The notes under the pieces were generated by a model. That model saw only the letters and a list, made by a program, of their open reading frames with translations. It was not told where the DNA came from and made no database searches. Source: Dietzia sp. NCCP-2495 (GTDB lineage Bacteria > Actinomycetota > Actinomycetes > Mycobacteriales > Mycobacteriaceae). From it: DNA of 64,000 nucleotides. The position numbers and the translations under genes are program-made. Below are positions 1-14,773 of the stretch, piece after piece. Each line of letters opens with the position of its first letter. Within the stretch, counting starts at the first letter, position 1. The stretch covers positions 248,001 through 312,000 of the forward strand of contig NZ_BRVN01000001.1 of NCBI RefSeq assembly GCF_026011735.1, in the 5' to 3' direction.

Positions 1-475
1 GCGGCAGCGGGAGGATCAACATGCCCACGCCGAGAGTCTGGGTCGCAGTCTTGAGCTTGCCGCCCTTGCTCGCCGCCACCACATGATCCACGCCGACGAG
101 CCGCCACACCGTGATGCCCACCTCGCGGACGAGGATCACGACGGTGACCCACCAGAACAGTTCGTGGACGAGGGAGAGCGAGATCATCGCGGCCGCCATC
201 AGCGCCTTGTCCGCGATCGGGTCGGCGATCTTTCCGAAGTCGGTGACCAGCTCGAGCTTGCGGGCCAGGTAGCCGTCGACGTAATCGGTGGCCATCGCGA
301 GGGCGAACACCGCGAACGCACCCACCCGCCACCACGCGTCCTGGGCACCGTCGACGAAGAACACCACCACGAACACCGGGACCAGCAGGATCCGCAGGAC
401 CGTGAGGATGTTCGCGATATTGAGAACGGGGACCTCGGCGGTGGGGCGGCCGTCGCCGGTCGTGGAGGAAGTCAC
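1..475 (-). CDS. pgsA: CDP-diacylglycerol--glycerol-3-phosphate 3-phosphatidyltransferase (3' end cut by window)
   Basis: Membrane CDP-alcohol phosphatidyltransferase that makes phosphatidylglycerophosphate from CDP-diacylglycerol and glycerol-3-phosphate, the first committed step to phosphatidylglycerol and cardiolipin. The 158 codons visible carry the complete family signature: D64 and D67-G68, A71-R72, G81, D85 and D89 fit D-x2-DG-x2-AR-x8-G-x3-D-x3-D. Hydrophobic helices flank it. I place the start at a GTG (475-473) because AAGGTG lies just upstream and the N-terminus NIANILTVLRIL is typical. The gene runs off the left edge, so its C-terminus is missing. It lies downstream of ftsK as in mycobacteria (pgsA3), with a YciI gene divergent on the other strand. 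The family call is firm; the exact polar head-group substrate is inferred from context. Confidence 0.9.
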   Translation of the reverse strand, partial: MTSSTTGDGRPTAEVPVLNIANILTVLRILLVPVFVVVFFVDGAQDAWWRVGAFAVFALAMATDYVDGYLARKLELVTDFGKIADPIADKALMAAAMISLSLVHELFWWVTVVILVREVGITVWRLVGVDHVVAASKGGKLKTATQTLGVGMLILPLP

Positions 476-551
476 CCCCTCACCTTAGCGAGGCCGCGCG
501 GCATACCCTTGACGGCACGACCCGCACGCCGGACCCCGAGGGAGAACACAC

Positions 552-842
552 ATGGCACTCTTCGCCGTCACCTACCGCTACGAAGCGGAGCAGACCGCCG
601 AGCGCGAGGCGAACAAGCCCGCGCACCGTGCATGGCTTCAGGCGAGGGTGGCCGACGGGGAGATCCTCACCGTGGGACCGTTCCTCGACGGGTCCGGGGC
701 GTTGCTCCTGGTGGAGTCCGACGACGACGAGGCCGCCCGAGCCCTGGTCGCCCGCGACCCGCACTGCGTCGAGGGCATGGTCTCGGAGGTCGTCGTGCGC
801 CCGTGGACGCCCGTGTTCGGGCTGCTGGCCGACGGCCACTGA
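552..842 (+). CDS. YciI family protein
   Basis: Small 96-residue protein of the YciI-like (ferredoxin-fold dimer) family. The N-terminus MALFAVTYRY and the KPAHRAWL segment with His25 match the conserved strand and active-site His region; an Asp-Pro at about residues 68-70 corresponds to the second conserved position. YciI proteins are proposed to be small enzymes or lyases, but the substrate is unknown for almost all. GAGGGAG sits 8 nt before the ATG. It is one of few plus-strand genes here, lies between divergent pgsA and convergent ftsK, and ends at a strong intrinsic terminator. No function beyond the family can be claimed. Confidence 0.85.
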   Translation: MALFAVTYRYEAEQTAEREANKPAHRAWLQARVADGEILTVGPFLDGSGALLLVESDDDEAARALVARDPHCVEGMVSEVVVRPWTPVFGLLADGH

Positions 843-854
843 CCGACGAGACGA

Positions 855-888
855 GGGCCGGGCGACATCAGTATCGCCCGGCCCTTTT
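855..888 (+). terminator. Intrinsic terminator after the YciI gene
   Basis: An 11-bp perfect GC-rich stem (855-865 pairs with 874-884) with an 8-nt loop is followed directly by TTTT. It begins 13 nt after the YciI stop codon and separates it from the convergent ftsK end at 930. Confidence 0.85.
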
Positions 889-929
889 CGGCTGGTACCT
901 CTCAGCCGGACCTTCTCTGCTGGGCCTTC

Positions 930-3908
930 TCAGCCGACCGGGGTCTCCACCGGTGCGTCGAATTCAGCGCCGTCCGCGGGGCCACCCTGACCCGCATCGC
1001 CCTCGCCGAACGCGTCCCCACCGTCCTCGGGAGGAGTGCCGCCCTTGATCGTGTACAGCACGGACGCGAGCTCCTCCGGGCGCACGAGCACCTCGCGGGC
1101 CTTGGACCCCTCCGACGGCCCCACGATGTCGCGGGTCTCCATCAGGTCCATCAGTCGGCCCGCCTTGGCGAAGCCGACGCGCAGCTTGCGCTGGAGCATC
1201 GACGTGGACCCGAACTGGCTCGACACGACCAGTTCCACCGCGGCGAGCAGATCGTCCAGATCGTCGCCGATGTCCGCGTCGATGTCCTTCTTGCCGTCAT
1301 CCTTGCACTCGGTGACCGACTCGTCGTAGTCGGGCTCCGCCTGGTTCTTGGCGAAGTCCACGACCTCGTTGATCTCCTCGTCCGTGATGAACGCACCCTG
1401 CATACGGATGGGCCTGGACGCACCCATCGGGATGAACAGACCGTCGCCCATACCGATGAGCTTCTCCGCTCCAGGCTGGTCGAGGATGACCCGGGAGTCC
1501 GTGAGGGATGAGGTGGCGAACGCCAGTCGCGACGGCACGTTTGTCTTGATCAGGCCGGTCACCACGTCCACCGACGGGCGCTGCGTGGCGAGCACGAGGT
1601 GGATACCGGCGGCACGCGCCTTCTGGGTGATCCGGACGATCGCGTCCTCGATATCGCGCGGGGCGGTCATCATCAGGTCCGCGAGCTCGTCGACCACCGC
1701 GACGATGAACGGATACGGCCGGTACACCCGCTCGCTGCCGGGCGGCGTGGTGATCTGACCGGAGCGCACGCGGTCATTGAAGTCGCTGATGTGGCGCACG
1801 CGCGTGGACTTCATGTCCTGGTAGCGCTGCTCCATCTCCTCCACCAACCACGCGAGAGCGGTAGCGGCCTTCTTCGGCTGCGTGATGATCGGCGTGATGA
1901 GGTGCGGTATGCCCTCGTACGGGGTCAGCTCCACCATCTTGGGGTCGATGAGGATCAGGCGCACCTCGTCCGGCGTCGCGCGGGCCAGCAGCGACACGAG
2001 CATCGAGTTGACGAAACTGGACTTACCCGAACCGGTCGACCCGGCGACGAGCAGGTGCGGCATCTTCGCCAGATCGGCGGTGACGAAGTCCCCCTCGATG
2101 TCCTTGCCCAACCCGATGAGCATCGGATTGTGCTTGCCGGCCGTCGCCGGATCGGTGAGGACGTCCGCGAGGCGGACCAGCTCCCGGTCGAGGTTCGGGA
2201 CCTCGATACCGACCGCGGACTTGCCCGGGATCGGCGCGAGCAGTCGCACATTGTCGGTGGCCACGGCGTACGCGATGTTGCGGTGCAGTGCCGTTATCTT
2301 CTCGACCTTGACACCGGGACCCAGCTCGACCTCGTACCGGGTCACTGTCGGACCACGCGTGAACCCGGTGACCGCGGCGTCGATCTTGAACTGCTCCAAC
2401 ACGCCCTGGATGGCTTCGATCATCTGATCGTTGGACTCGCTGCGTGACTTGGGCGGGTCGCCGGCGGTGAGCAGCTTCAAGGGGGGAAGCGTGTAGTCGA
2501 CACCGCTGAGCAGCTGCTGTTGCGAGTCCAGGCGCTCGGTGTCCGCCTCCGCTGCAGTGTGCGTGGACGGGGTGTTGGACTGAGGAATCGCCGCGGCGTC
2601 CACCTCGGCTGCCCGTGCACCCGCAGATGCACCTCCGGCGGGCCGGTTCGGCCGTGCCGCGACGTCCTCCGATCGGCTCGCGCGGGCCGAGTCGCTCCCC
2701 CCGCCACGGGGCGCCCCGGCGGCGGACGATCCGGCTGCTGCAGCTCCCGCACCAGCCGCGGCAGCTCCCGCACCGGCCGCAGCAGCTGCACCTGCACCTG
2801 CACCTGTCGCTGCTCCCGCGCCTGCAGCCGCCGTTCTGCCGGAGACGCCACGGGTCGGGGCGTCCACGGGAGCCGTCGCACCCTCGCGGGCCGGATCCGC
2901 GGTCGGCATCTCGACGGTCGGATCCGTCGACGGACTGTCGGACCAGTCCGCGACCCGACGCCGCTGCGACCGGCGGGTAGCGGGCCGGGGTGACTCCGGC
3001 TCCCTGTCCGCCTCACCTGTCTCCGCGATCGGATACGCGGTGGTGGCGTCGTCGTCCCAGTCGAGCTCGTCGTAGTCATCCACGATGTCGCCACTGCCGT
3101 CCCAACCGAAGAACTCCCGGACCAGCCCGGGGATCTCACGGGCGGGGCGGCCGACGATCACCAGCGCACCGAAGGCGATGAGGAGATCGAGCAGAGGCAC
3201 AGTGACATAAACCGACAAGCCCGCTTCGAGGCCGCCCCCGACGATCCGTCCGAGAACTCCCCCGCCCGTGCGCACGCCGACGGGGTCCGCAGGAGAGCCC
3301 GACGCGAGATGCCACAGCCCCAGCACTCCGAGTGCGGAGATCATGGTTCCGACGAACCACCGGGAATGGACGTCGGGGCGGGGTTCGCGGGCCATCACGA
3401 GTACGCCCCACCCGACGAGCAGCAACGGGAGAAGCGCCGCCGGCGTGCCCACGACGGTGCGGATCCCGGTGTCGATCCACTGTCCGACAGGGCCGGCGGC
3501 GCTGAACCACACGGAGCCCGCGAGCACGATCGCGACTCCGACGAGGAACAGTCCGAGTCCATCCCGCCGATGTGGGGGCACGACCTTGTCGTCGTCAGAT
3601 CCTCCGCCGAGGCCACGGACGCCGTGCCCGACTCCCTTGGCCATCGCGGACCATCCACTCCGCAGACCACGGCCCACGGCGCCGAACGCGCCAGAGGTCC
3701 GCTCCGGCGCCACAGACGCCGCACGGGCGCCACCGCGGCCCGTCGCCCGGGCACCGGACTTCGGGGTCGAGACAACTGCACCTCGACGCGAGCTACCACC
3801 CCGGTTCTTTTGGGTGGTGGACGTGGTCGACCGTGCTGATCCGGACTTCGACGCGGGGCGTCGGCCGCCGGGGGCACGGGTGGATCGCGTGCTCGAGGTG
3901 GATGCCAT
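930..3908 (-). CDS. ftsK: DNA translocase FtsK
   Basis: Septum-anchored hexameric dsDNA pump that clears chromosome termini from the closing division septum. About 992 aa. Residues about 110-275 contain four hydrophobic segments; residues about 280-480 form a low-complexity linker with an Ala/Gly run (DNA 2700-2840). The motor follows, with Walker A GSTGSGKS near residue 623 and Walker [11 protein letters not shown] near residue 737. The C-terminal winged-helix gamma domain ([20 protein letters not shown], about residue 890) reads the polarity sequences. I start at the ATG at 3908 ([11 protein letters not shown]); an in-frame GTG at 3953 is possible but has no better ribosome site. Downstream neighbour pgsA and upstream TIGR03085 gene are on the same strand. 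Confidence 0.95.
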   Translation of the reverse strand: MASTSSTRSTRAPGGRRPASKSGSARSTTSTTQKNRGGSSRRGAVVSTPKSGARATGRGGARAASVAPERTSGAFGAVGRGLRSGWSAMAKGVGHGVRGLGGGSDDDKVVPPHRRDGLGLFLVGVAIVLAGSVWFSAAGPVGQWIDTGIRTVVGTPAALLPLLLVGWGVLVMAREPRPDVHSRWFVGTMISALGVLGLWHLASGSPADPVGVRTGGGVLGRIVGGGLEAGLSVYVTVPLLDLLIAFGALVIVGRPAREIPGLVREFFGWDGSGDIVDDYDELDWDDDATTAYPIAETGEADREPESPRPATRRSQRRRVADWSDSPSTDPTVEMPTADPAREGATAPVDAPTRGVSGRTAAAGAGAATGAGAGAAAAAGAGAAAAGAGAAAAGSSAAGAPRGGGSDSARASRSEDVAARPNRPAGGASAGARAAEVDAAAIPQSNTPSTHTAAEADTERLDSQQQLLSGVDYTLPPLKLLTAGDPPKSRSESNDQMIEAIQGVLEQFKIDAAVTGFTRGPTVTRYEVELGPGVKVEKITALHRNIAYAVATDNVRLLAPIPGKSAVGIEVPNLDRELVRLADVLTDPATAGKHNPMLIGLGKDIEGDFVTADLAKMPHLLVAGSTGSGKSSFVNSMLVSLLARATPDEVRLILIDPKMVELTPYEGIPHLITPIITQPKKAATALAWLVEEMEQRYQDMKSTRVRHISDFNDRVRSGQITTPPGSERVYRPYPFIVAVVDELADLMMTAPRDIEDAIVRITQKARAAGIHLVLATQRPSVDVVTGLIKTNVPSRLAFATSSLTDSRVILDQPGAEKLIGMGDGLFIPMGASRPIRMQGAFITDEEINEVVDFAKNQAEPDYDESVTECKDDGKKDIDADIGDDLDDLLAAVELVVSSQFGSTSMLQRKLRVGFAKAGRLMDLMETRDIVGPSEGSKAREVLVRPEELASVLYTIKGGTPPEDGGDAFGEGDAGQGGPADGAEFDAPVETPVG
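2700..2840. repeat. Ala/Gly-coding low-complexity repeat inside ftsK
   Basis: The FtsK linker is encoded by imperfect short repeats of gctgcagctcccgcacc-like units, giving a run of almost only Ala and Gly (minus-strand reading). Such tracts vary between strains by slippage. It lies outside the membrane and motor domains. Confidence 0.7.
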
Positions 3909-3992
3909 GGGTGTCACTCTATCGTCTCTAGCAACACCAGTAACAGCAGCCACACGCCGGAACCGCCATGACGTGACGAACGCTACCGCGAC

Positions 3993-4646
3993 CTACACCC
4001 GTCGGGACACCGATTCGAGCGCCTCGATCCCTGCTCGCGCACCCGAGATCTCGATATCGACCTCGTTCCTCCCGAAACTCCACAGGAGCAACTCGACAGG
4101 ATCGGCGATGACGGTGACATACGGCGCCAGTGCGGCGCCCGTCGACACCGGTGCAGCACCTGTGCTCTCCGACGCGGCCGGAACACACAGGTCGATCCGG
4201 GCACGGACCTTCCGCAGCTTGGTGCGGGCCACCAGCGTGGACAGGGTCCACAGCCGGTCCAGATCGGCCTGGTCGAGCTCCCGACGGGTCCAGCCGTCGG
4301 CCGCCCGCCGCACGTCCTCGTGGTGGACCAGATACTCCGCGGTGTTCGCCAACGTGTCGGCGATCCGCAACGGGGAGTACCACGGGGGGCCGGCCTCGAT
4401 CTGCTCGAGGAGCTCGGTCCACGGTCGCTGAGCCTCGACGAGGCGGAGCGACTCGAGTCGAGCCGCGAGCGCCGGCACGAGGACTCCCGCCGCCTCCGGG
4501 CGGGCCTCCCGCACCACGAGGTGTGCGGCGAGATCCCGCGTGGTCCACCCGTCACACAGCGTCGGCGCGTCGGGACCGGTACCACGCATGGTCTCCACCA
4601 GCGCGGAACGCTCCCGACGCGCGAGAGACAGGCCCTCCGACGCCAC
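3993..4646 (-). CDS. TIGR03085-type putative metal-binding protein
   Basis: 217 aa, related to the DinB-like N-terminal fold of mycothiol-dependent maleylpyruvate isomerase. Visible family features are the N-terminal LARRERSALVETM helix, CDGWTTRDLAAHLVVREARP (about residues 31-50) and the EYLVHHEDVRRA helix whose two adjacent His and Glu/Asp residues could bind a metal together with the earlier His. Members are restricted to actinobacteria and have no assigned reaction. Start is a GTG with GGAGGG 9 nt upstream. It begins 4 nt after the rnj stop codon, so it is the last gene of a dapA-rnj-this-gene transcript. A mycothiol link is inference only. Confidence 0.75.
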   Translation of the reverse strand: MASEGLSLARRERSALVETMRGTGPDAPTLCDGWTTRDLAAHLVVREARPEAAGVLVPALAARLESLRLVEAQRPWTELLEQIEAGPPWYSPLRIADTLANTAEYLVHHEDVRRAADGWTRRELDQADLDRLWTLSTLVARTKLRKVRARIDLCVPAASESTGAAPVSTGAALAPYVTVIADPVELLLWSFGRNEVDIEISGARAGIEALESVSRRV

Positions 4647-4650
4647 TCGG

Positions 4651-8637
<3,987 letters not shown>

Positions 8638-8674
8638 GGTGGAACTCCTTATGCTGTCAGGGCTTCGCGGGGGC

Positions 8675-9127
8675 TCAGCCGAGAAGATGCGCGGCGACGG
8701 TGGCGGCGACCTCTGCCACCCGGTCGAGCTCGTCCCGACCGGGCTCGCCGGTGAGTTGGACGGCCGGGGCGACCGCGTGCAGTCCCCACCCGGTGATGAT
8801 GCGTTCCACCGACGAGACGGCGCCCGCGGTGTCGTTGTCCCCGTGCACGCACAGCGCGTAGGGGCGCCCCGACACTGCTCCTTCACAGGTGTAGTAGGTG
8901 CGATCGAAGAAGTGCTTGAGTGCGCCCGACATGTACCCGAAGTTGGCCGGGGTGAGGAGAACCAGGCCGTCTGCGCGGAGGACGTGATCGTCCGTCGCGG
9001 CCAGGGCGGGCACGGTCTCCACGTCGATGCCCTCGAGCTCGGGATGCGCAAGGCCTGTGTCGATCGCCTCGAGGATCCGGCGGAGGCGCGGGGACGGGGC
9101 GTGGTGGACCACCAGGACCATGCTCAT
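8675..9127 (-). CDS. Flavodoxin-like / NADPH-dependent FMN reductase-type protein
   Basis: 150 aa with a flavodoxin fold. A short beta strand ([13 protein letters not shown]) carries the phosphate-binding loop, and [20 protein letters not shown] (about residues 57-76) is the typical substrate/FMN-binding segment of NAD(P)H:quinone reductases and flavodoxin-fold proteins. Partner and substrate are unknown. The ATG overlaps the stop of the membrane gene upstream (9124) by 4 nt, so both are made from one mRNA with dapB upstream and thyX downstream. It could supply or maintain reduced flavin for ThyX, but this is only suggested by position. Confidence 0.75.
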   Translation of the reverse strand: MSMVLVVHHAPSPRLRRILEAIDTGLAHPELEGIDVETVPALAATDDHVLRADGLVLLTPANFGYMSGALKHFFDRTYYTCEGAVSGRPYALCVHGDNDTAGAVSSVERIITGWGLHAVAPAVQLTGEPGRDELDRVAEVAATVAAHLLG

Positions 9128-9603
9128 CGCGCCGCCGCCTGCCCGGACAGTTCAGCCTCGCGCAGCGCGATCGCGGTGCGCATCACCTCACGGGCGCGCA
9201 CCCGGTCCCCCGCGTGGTCATACGCACGCGCGAGCCGGTAGTTGGTTCGCCAGTCCTCGGGAGAGGCCTGGTACTCGGCGCTGACCCGGTCGAACAGTTC
9301 GTCCGCGACCTCGTGCTCGAGCCGCCCGGACGGACGGTGGGGCAGGTCCGAGATGTCGAGTTCGGCTCCCTCGGCGGCGGCCGCCGCCGAGATGCGCTGA
9401 AGTTCGAGGCCATTCCGCAGGATCGCCCATGTCGCCCAGGCCCCCACGATCGTGAGGAGGATGATCCCCGCTCCCAGTCCCTTCATCGCGAGATGCTCGG
9501 ATCCGGCGATCATCGACCATCCGAGGAAGAGCAGGTAACAGAACGCCACGGCGAGGCCGATGGCGGTGAGGACCATCACTGCGGGCTTGACGACTCGATC
9601 CAC
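9124..9603 (-). CDS. Two-TM membrane protein with TPR-like C-terminal helices
   Basis: 159 aa, function unknown. Two hydrophobic helices (about residues 8-30 and 42-62) form an N-terminal hairpin. A cytoplasmic tail follows, with EYQASPEDWRTNYRLARAYDHAGDRVRAREVMRTAI resembling one TPR unit and its flanking helix. The GTG start has an AGGA motif about 9 nt upstream and lies 10 nt after the dapB stop. Conserved position between dapB and thyX in relatives suggests a housekeeping envelope role, unproven. Confidence 0.7.
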   Translation of the reverse strand: MDRVVKPAVMVLTAIGLAVAFCYLLFLGWSMIAGSEHLAMKGLGAGIILLTIVGAWATWAILRNGLELQRISAAAAAEGAELDISDLPHRPSGRLEHEVADELFDRVSAEYQASPEDWRTNYRLARAYDHAGDRVRAREVMRTAIALREAELSGQAAAR

Positions 9604-9613
9604 GGTTCTGGTC

Positions 9614-10399
<786 letters not shown>

Positions 10400-11686
10400 C
10401 TATCCGCCCAGGCGGTCGAGGAGCCCAGCCGCGCCAAGGTCCGGCATGCCGGGGCCGACCGCCGCCAGGCTCCAGGGGGCGACTTCGCTCTCCCAGTACC
10501 GGGTCACGTCCTCGGCGGTCACCGCCAGCAGCCTGTTCATCGACGTGGCGACGGGGACGACTGTGTCCCGGTCCAGGAGGTGTCGGCCGATCCTGGTCAT
10601 CCGGGATAGCGGATCGTCGAGCCCCAGGAGGATCGAACCGGTGAGGTGCCCGACAGCCCGGTCCACCTCGTCGGTGCCGGGCGCGGACGAACGCATCCCT
10701 GCCACCACCTCACCGACCTGATCGCACAGTTGTTCCGCCCGCTCGACCGGGCATCCCGCGACCACCGACAGGACCCCGGTGAGCCGGTACTGATCGATCG
10801 AGGAGTACACCGTGTAGGCGAGACCGAGTTCCTCCCTGATGCGTTGGAACAGCCTGGAACTGAGGCCACCGCCGAGAATCGCCGTCGCGATCTGCGCGGC
10901 TGCGCGGTCCGCATCGTCACGCGCGGGGGTCCGCCGCGCCAGCACGATCTGCACCTGCTCGGAGTCCTCGTCCATCCCGACGAGGACCGGGCTCCGTCCC
11001 CACAGTCCGGAAGACCGGGCGCTTGCGCCCGGCTCCGTGTTGGGACCCACGACTGCGGGCAGCGGCCCCTCCGCGATGAGACGTACCAGTGTCTCGTGAT
11101 CGACCCGACCCGCCGCAGCCACCACCACGTCCCCGGCCCGGAGGATGCGGCGATGGAACTCCAGCAGGGTGTCGGCGTCGAGGGACCGCACCGACTCCTC
11201 TGTCCCGATGACCGGTCGGGCCAGGGGGTCCTCCCCCAGGACCGCACACGTCGCGAGCTCGCAGGCCACGTCCTCGGGGTCGTCCTCGCGACCGGCCAAC
11301 TCGTCGAGCACGACATCTCGTTCCACGTCGACGTCGTCCGGATGGCACCGTCCGTTCGCGACCACGTCGGTGAGCACGCCGATCGCCTCTGCGAGACCAG
11401 GTGCGGGGACGTGGACGTGGTAGCAGGTGTGCTCGCGCCCGGTATAGGCGTTGAGGTCACCTCCGAGCAGGTCGATCCGCTCGGACAGTTCGCGTCCGCT
11501 CGCCGACGAGGTCCGTTTGAACAGGACGTGCTCGAGGAAGTGCGCGGCACCGTGTTCACCCGGTCGCTCATCGGCGGAGCCGGCGCCCACCCAGATCCCA
11601 ACGGCAGCACTGTGGCACCACGGTAGGTGCTCCGTCACCACCCGGATCCCGGGGATTGAGCGGTCCACTTCGATCGTGGTGTCCAC
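10400..11686 (-). CDS. M16 family zinc metallopeptidase
   Basis: Inverzincin-type peptidase of about 428 aa (pitrilysin/processing-peptidase family). The inverted zinc motif HFLEH (about residues 48-52) and the downstream third ligand region ERDVVLDELA are intact, so it should be active. A second M16 half (about residues 200-420) includes RTPARDDADRAAAQIA and the LGLAYTVYSS segment. The in-frame stretch reaches 11746, but that lies inside the pnp terminator, so I start at GTG 11686 (VDTTIEVDRSIPG). It follows pnp as in mycobacteria (Rv2782c). Substrate unknown; processing of exported or cytosolic peptides is the usual guess. Confidence 0.9.
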   Translation of the reverse strand: MDTTIEVDRSIPGIRVVTEHLPWCHSAAVGIWVGAGSADERPGEHGAAHFLEHVLFKRTSSASGRELSERIDLLGGDLNAYTGREHTCYHVHVPAPGLAEAIGVLTDVVANGRCHPDDVDVERDVVLDELAGREDDPEDVACELATCAVLGEDPLARPVIGTEESVRSLDADTLLEFHRRILRAGDVVVAAAGRVDHETLVRLIAEGPLPAVVGPNTEPGASARSSGLWGRSPVLVGMDEDSEQVQIVLARRTPARDDADRAAAQIATAILGGGLSSRLFQRIREELGLAYTVYSSIDQYRLTGVLSVVAGCPVERAEQLCDQVGEVVAGMRSSAPGTDEVDRAVGHLTGSILLGLDDPLSRMTRIGRHLLDRDTVVPVATSMNRLLAVTAEDVTRYWESEVAPWSLAAVGPGMPDLGAAGLLDRLGG

Positions 11687-11735
11687 GCCACCTGCACTCT
11701 CTGTTCGACTTCCGACGTGCGGCTCCCATACGGCC

Positions 11736-11770
11736 GAGGCACGCACCCCGGGAGCCGGGGTGCGTGCCTC
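11736..11770 (-). terminator. Strong hairpin between pnp and the M16 peptidase
   Basis: A 14-bp perfect stem (11736-11749 with 11757-11770) and 7-nt loop lies 41 nt after the pnp stop. There is no U-run, as is common in high-GC actinobacteria. It probably terminates pnp transcription or protects its 3' end. Confidence 0.7.
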
Positions 11771-11810
11771 GAAGGTGCCGGATCAGATGGTCACGTGATC
11801 CGGCGGTGAC

Positions 11811-14066
11811 TCAGTTGTCGGCCTCGGCGTCCGCGGCCTGGTCGGCCTCATCGGAAACCGGGACGAGGCTGATCTTGCCACGGTTGTCGATGTCCGCGAT
11901 CTCGACCTGCAACTTGTCGCCGACGTTGACGACGTCCTCAACCTTGGCGATGCGCTTGCCCTGGCCCAGCTTGGAGATGTGGACCAGACCGTCGCGGCCC
12001 GGCAGGAGCGACAGGAACGCACCGAACGGAGCCGTCTTGACGACGGTGCCGAGGAAACGCTCGCCGACCTTGGGCAGCTGCGGGTTGGCGATCGCGTTGA
12101 TCTTGTCGATCGCGGCCTGGGCCGACTCGCCGTCGGTGGCGCCGATGTAGACCGTGCCGTCGTCCTCGATGGACACCGAGGCGCCGGTCTCCTCGGTGAT
12201 CGAGTTGATCATCTTGCCCTTGGGTCCGATCACCTCACCGATCTTGTCCACCGGCACCTTGATCGCGACGATCCGCGGAGCGTGCGGGCTCAGCTCGTCC
12301 GGCTCGTCGATGGCCTCGGCCATCACGTCGAGGATCGTCAGGCGGGCCTCGCGGGCCTGCGTGAGCGCACCGGCCAGGACCTCGGACGGGATCCCGTCGA
12401 GCTTGGTGTCCAGCTGGAGTGCGGTGACGAACATGCCCGTGCCGGCGACCTTGAAGTCCATGTCGCCGAACGCGTCCTCGGCACCGAGGATGTCGGTCAG
12501 CGCGACGTAGCGGGTCTCACCGTCGACCTCGTCGGAGACGAGGCCCATGGCGATGCCGGCCACCGGTGCCTTGAGCGGCACACCGGCGTTGAGCAGCGAC
12601 AGGGTCGACGCACAGACCGAACCCATCGAGGTCGAACCGTTGGACCCCAGGGCCTCGGACACCTGGCGGATGGCGTACGGGAAGTCCTCGACGCTCGGCA
12701 GCACCGGAACGAGGGCACGCTCGGCGAGCGCACCGTGGCCGATCTCGCGGCGTTTCGGCGAGCCCACACGTCCGGTCTCGCCGGTGGAGTACGGCGGGAA
12801 GTTGTAGTGGTGCATGTAGCGCTTGCTGGTCTCGGGACCGAGCGAGTCGATCTGTTGCGCCATCTTGACCATGTCGAGCGTCGTCACGCCCATGATCTGG
12901 GTCTCGCCGCGCTCGAACAGGGCGCTGCCGTGCGCGCGCGGGACGACTTCTACCTCTGCCGACAGCGCGCGGATGTCGCGCACTCCACGGCCGTCGATGC
13001 GGAAGTGATCGGAGATGATCCGCTGCCGCACGATCTTCTTGGTCAGCGACTTGAACGCCGCGCCGACCTCGCCGAGGCGATCGGAGAACCGCTCGGTGAG
13101 CTGCTCGAGCACGGCGGCCTTGAGCTCGTCCGTGGCGTTGTCGCGGTCCTGCTTGTCGGCGATCTGCATGATCTCACCGAGCTTGGCCTCGGAGACCTCG
13201 GCGACCGCCGCGTAGGCGTCGTCGGCGTACGGCGGGAACAGCGGGAACTCGCGCGGCGTGGTGGGCGCGGCGGTCGCCAGCGCCTGCTGCGCGGCGCACA
13301 GCTCGGCGATGAACGGCTTCGCGGCCTCGAGGCCCTCGGCCACGATCGCCTCGGTCGGCGCCTGGGCACCGCCGGCGACCTTCTCGATGACGTCCTCGGT
13401 CGCCTCGGCCTCGACCATCATGATCGCGACGTCGGCGGAGTCGCCCGAACCGACAACCCGGCCGGCGACGACCATGTCGAAGACCGCGCCCTCGAGCTGC
13501 TCGACCGTCGGGAACGCGACCCACTGACCGGCCGGGTTCTCCGCGGTCGGGATGAGGGCGACGCGCACGCCGCCGACCGGACCGGAGAACGGCAGACCGG
13601 ACAGCTGCGTGGAGGCGGAGGCGGCGTTGATCGCCACCACGTCGTACAGGTCCTTCGGATCGAGGCTCATGACCGTCACGACGACCTGGACCTCGTTGCG
13701 GACACCGTCGGCGAACGTCGGGCGCAGCGGGCGGTCGATGAGCCGACAGGTGAGGATCGCGTCGGTGCCGGGCCGGCCCTCGCGACGGAAGAACGAGCCC
13801 GGGATGCGGCCCGCGGCGTACATGCGCTCCTCGACGTCCACCGTGAGCGGGAAGAAGTCGAAGTGCTCCTTGGGGTGCTTGCCGGCCGTGGTGGCGGACA
13901 GCAGCATGGTGTCGTCGTCGAGGTAGGCGACGACGGAGCCAGCGGCCTGCTTGGCGAGGCGACCGGTCTCGAACCGGACCTCGCGGCGACCGAACTCACC
14001 GTTGTCGATGGTGGCGACGGACTCGAAGACCCCGCCTTCGACCTCTACGGCCGTGATCTGTGACAT
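11811..14066 (-). CDS. pnp: Polyribonucleotide nucleotidyltransferase (PNPase / GpsI)
   Basis: Phosphorolytic 3'-5' exoribonuclease and polymerase that may work with RNase J, encoded 5 kb away. 751 aa. Two RNase PH-like domains (about residues 10-240 and 350-560) are separated by an all-helical linker; [14 protein letters not shown] is in the second, catalytic one. A KH domain starts at about residue 605 (EVIGPKGK) and an S1 domain at about residue 664 ([19 protein letters not shown]). I start at ATG 14066 ([12 protein letters not shown]), with AGGAA 7 nt upstream; upstream in-frame codons are Pro/Arg-rich. Ends at a hairpin; the long intergenic gap before it suggests its own promoter. Confidence 0.97.
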   Translation of the reverse strand: MSQITAVEVEGGVFESVATIDNGEFGRREVRFETGRLAKQAAGSVVAYLDDDTMLLSATTAGKHPKEHFDFFPLTVDVEERMYAAGRIPGSFFRREGRPGTDAILTCRLIDRPLRPTFADGVRNEVQVVVTVMSLDPKDLYDVVAINAASASTQLSGLPFSGPVGGVRVALIPTAENPAGQWVAFPTVEQLEGAVFDMVVAGRVVGSGDSADVAIMMVEAEATEDVIEKVAGGAQAPTEAIVAEGLEAAKPFIAELCAAQQALATAAPTTPREFPLFPPYADDAYAAVAEVSEAKLGEIMQIADKQDRDNATDELKAAVLEQLTERFSDRLGEVGAAFKSLTKKIVRQRIISDHFRIDGRGVRDIRALSAEVEVVPRAHGSALFERGETQIMGVTTLDMVKMAQQIDSLGPETSKRYMHHYNFPPYSTGETGRVGSPKRREIGHGALAERALVPVLPSVEDFPYAIRQVSEALGSNGSTSMGSVCASTLSLLNAGVPLKAPVAGIAMGLVSDEVDGETRYVALTDILGAEDAFGDMDFKVAGTGMFVTALQLDTKLDGIPSEVLAGALTQAREARLTILDVMAEAIDEPDELSPHAPRIVAIKVPVDKIGEVIGPKGKMINSITEETGASVSIEDDGTVYIGATDGESAQAAIDKINAIANPQLPKVGERFLGTVVKTAPFGAFLSLLPGRDGLVHISKLGQGKRIAKVEDVVNVGDKLQVEIADIDNRGKISLVPVSDEADQAADAEADN

Positions 14067-14427
14067 AGATATTCCTGTCATGTCTGGGATAGGGGCCACG
14101 CGGCGGGGGAATCCCGCCGGGGCCACCGGCACGGCACCGCCGGGCTGATCCCGGTACGACCTCGGTCTTCGATTGAAGCGGCCGGTTCCTGCGCCACGCT
14201 TGTGCGGGCGTCCCGGATCCGGCAGCCACTACCGAGGACCGCCAATCGGACCTGTCGACCACCCCGGCACTGCGCGCCGGCCGGATATCAGCCTATCAGG
14301 GAAAACACCGCGGGTCACCGGAGCGGACGGGCGCGCCGCCCCCGGTGAGCACCGGAGCAGAGACGACGATCCCCGCCCCGGGGGTCCGGGGCGGGGATCG
14401 TCAGGAGTACGTGCGAGCGGGGTTCGC
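14067..14427. other. Intergenic region between rpsO and pnp
   Basis: 361 nt without a credible gene. It holds the rpsO terminator hairpin (14365-14402) and, towards pnp, the presumed pnp promoter and untranslated leader. I could not pick a convincing -35/-10 pair. PNPase leaders are often autoregulated; no clear long hairpin was recognised close to the start codon here. Confidence 0.6.
14365..14402 (-). terminator. rpsO terminator hairpin
   Basis: A perfect 15-bp GC-rich stem (14365-14379 with 14388-14402), 8-nt loop, starting 25 nt after the rpsO stop on the minus strand. No U tract follows. Confidence 0.8.
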
Positions 14428-14697
14428 TCAGCGACGCAGGCCGAGCTTCTCGATCAGCGCACGGTAGCGGTTGATGTCGACCTTGGCGACGTACTTGAGC
14501 AGGCGGCGACGACGGCCGACGAGCAGGAGCAGGCCACGACGCGAGTGGTGGTCGTGCTGGTGGGTCTTGAGGTGCTCGGTGAGCTGCGTGATGCGCGTGG
14601 TCAGCAGGGCGACCTGGGCCTCGGGAGAACCGGTGTCGGTCTCGTGCAGGCCGTACTCGGCCAGGACGGCCTTCTTCTCTTCAGTGCTCAGCGCCAT
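14428..14697 (-). CDS. rpsO: 30S ribosomal protein S15
   Basis: Primary 16S rRNA-binding protein of the 30S platform; 89 aa, the standard length. [16 protein letters not shown] and [19 protein letters not shown] are the S15 signatures. The ATG at 14697 has GAGGAG 7 nt upstream. It lies upstream of pnp in the conserved rpsO-pnp pair but is separated from it by a terminator and 361 nt, so the genes may be transcribed separately. Confidence 0.98.
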   Translation of the reverse strand: MALSTEEKKAVLAEYGLHETDTGSPEAQVALLTTRITQLTEHLKTHQHDHHSRRGLLLLVGRRRRLLKYVAKVDINRYRALIEKLGLRR

Positions 14698-14773
14698 GGG
14701 GCGTCTCCTCTTTTTTCCAGTCCACGATGGTGAATTGGCCCCGCCGCCGCGGACCACAGGAGGGCCTCGGGAA

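Noticed and set aside
2477-3139. Minus-strand alternative frame inside ftsK
   Set aside because: Arises from a frame shift of the Ala/Gly repeat DNA; FtsK reading is uninterrupted and has clear domains.
11979-14063. Long plus-strand reading frame of nearly 700 codons opposite pnp
   Set aside because: It is exactly antisense to pnp and made of Arg/Asp/Gly/His-rich sequence with no domain. High-GC codon bias leaves open reading frames on the opposite strand.
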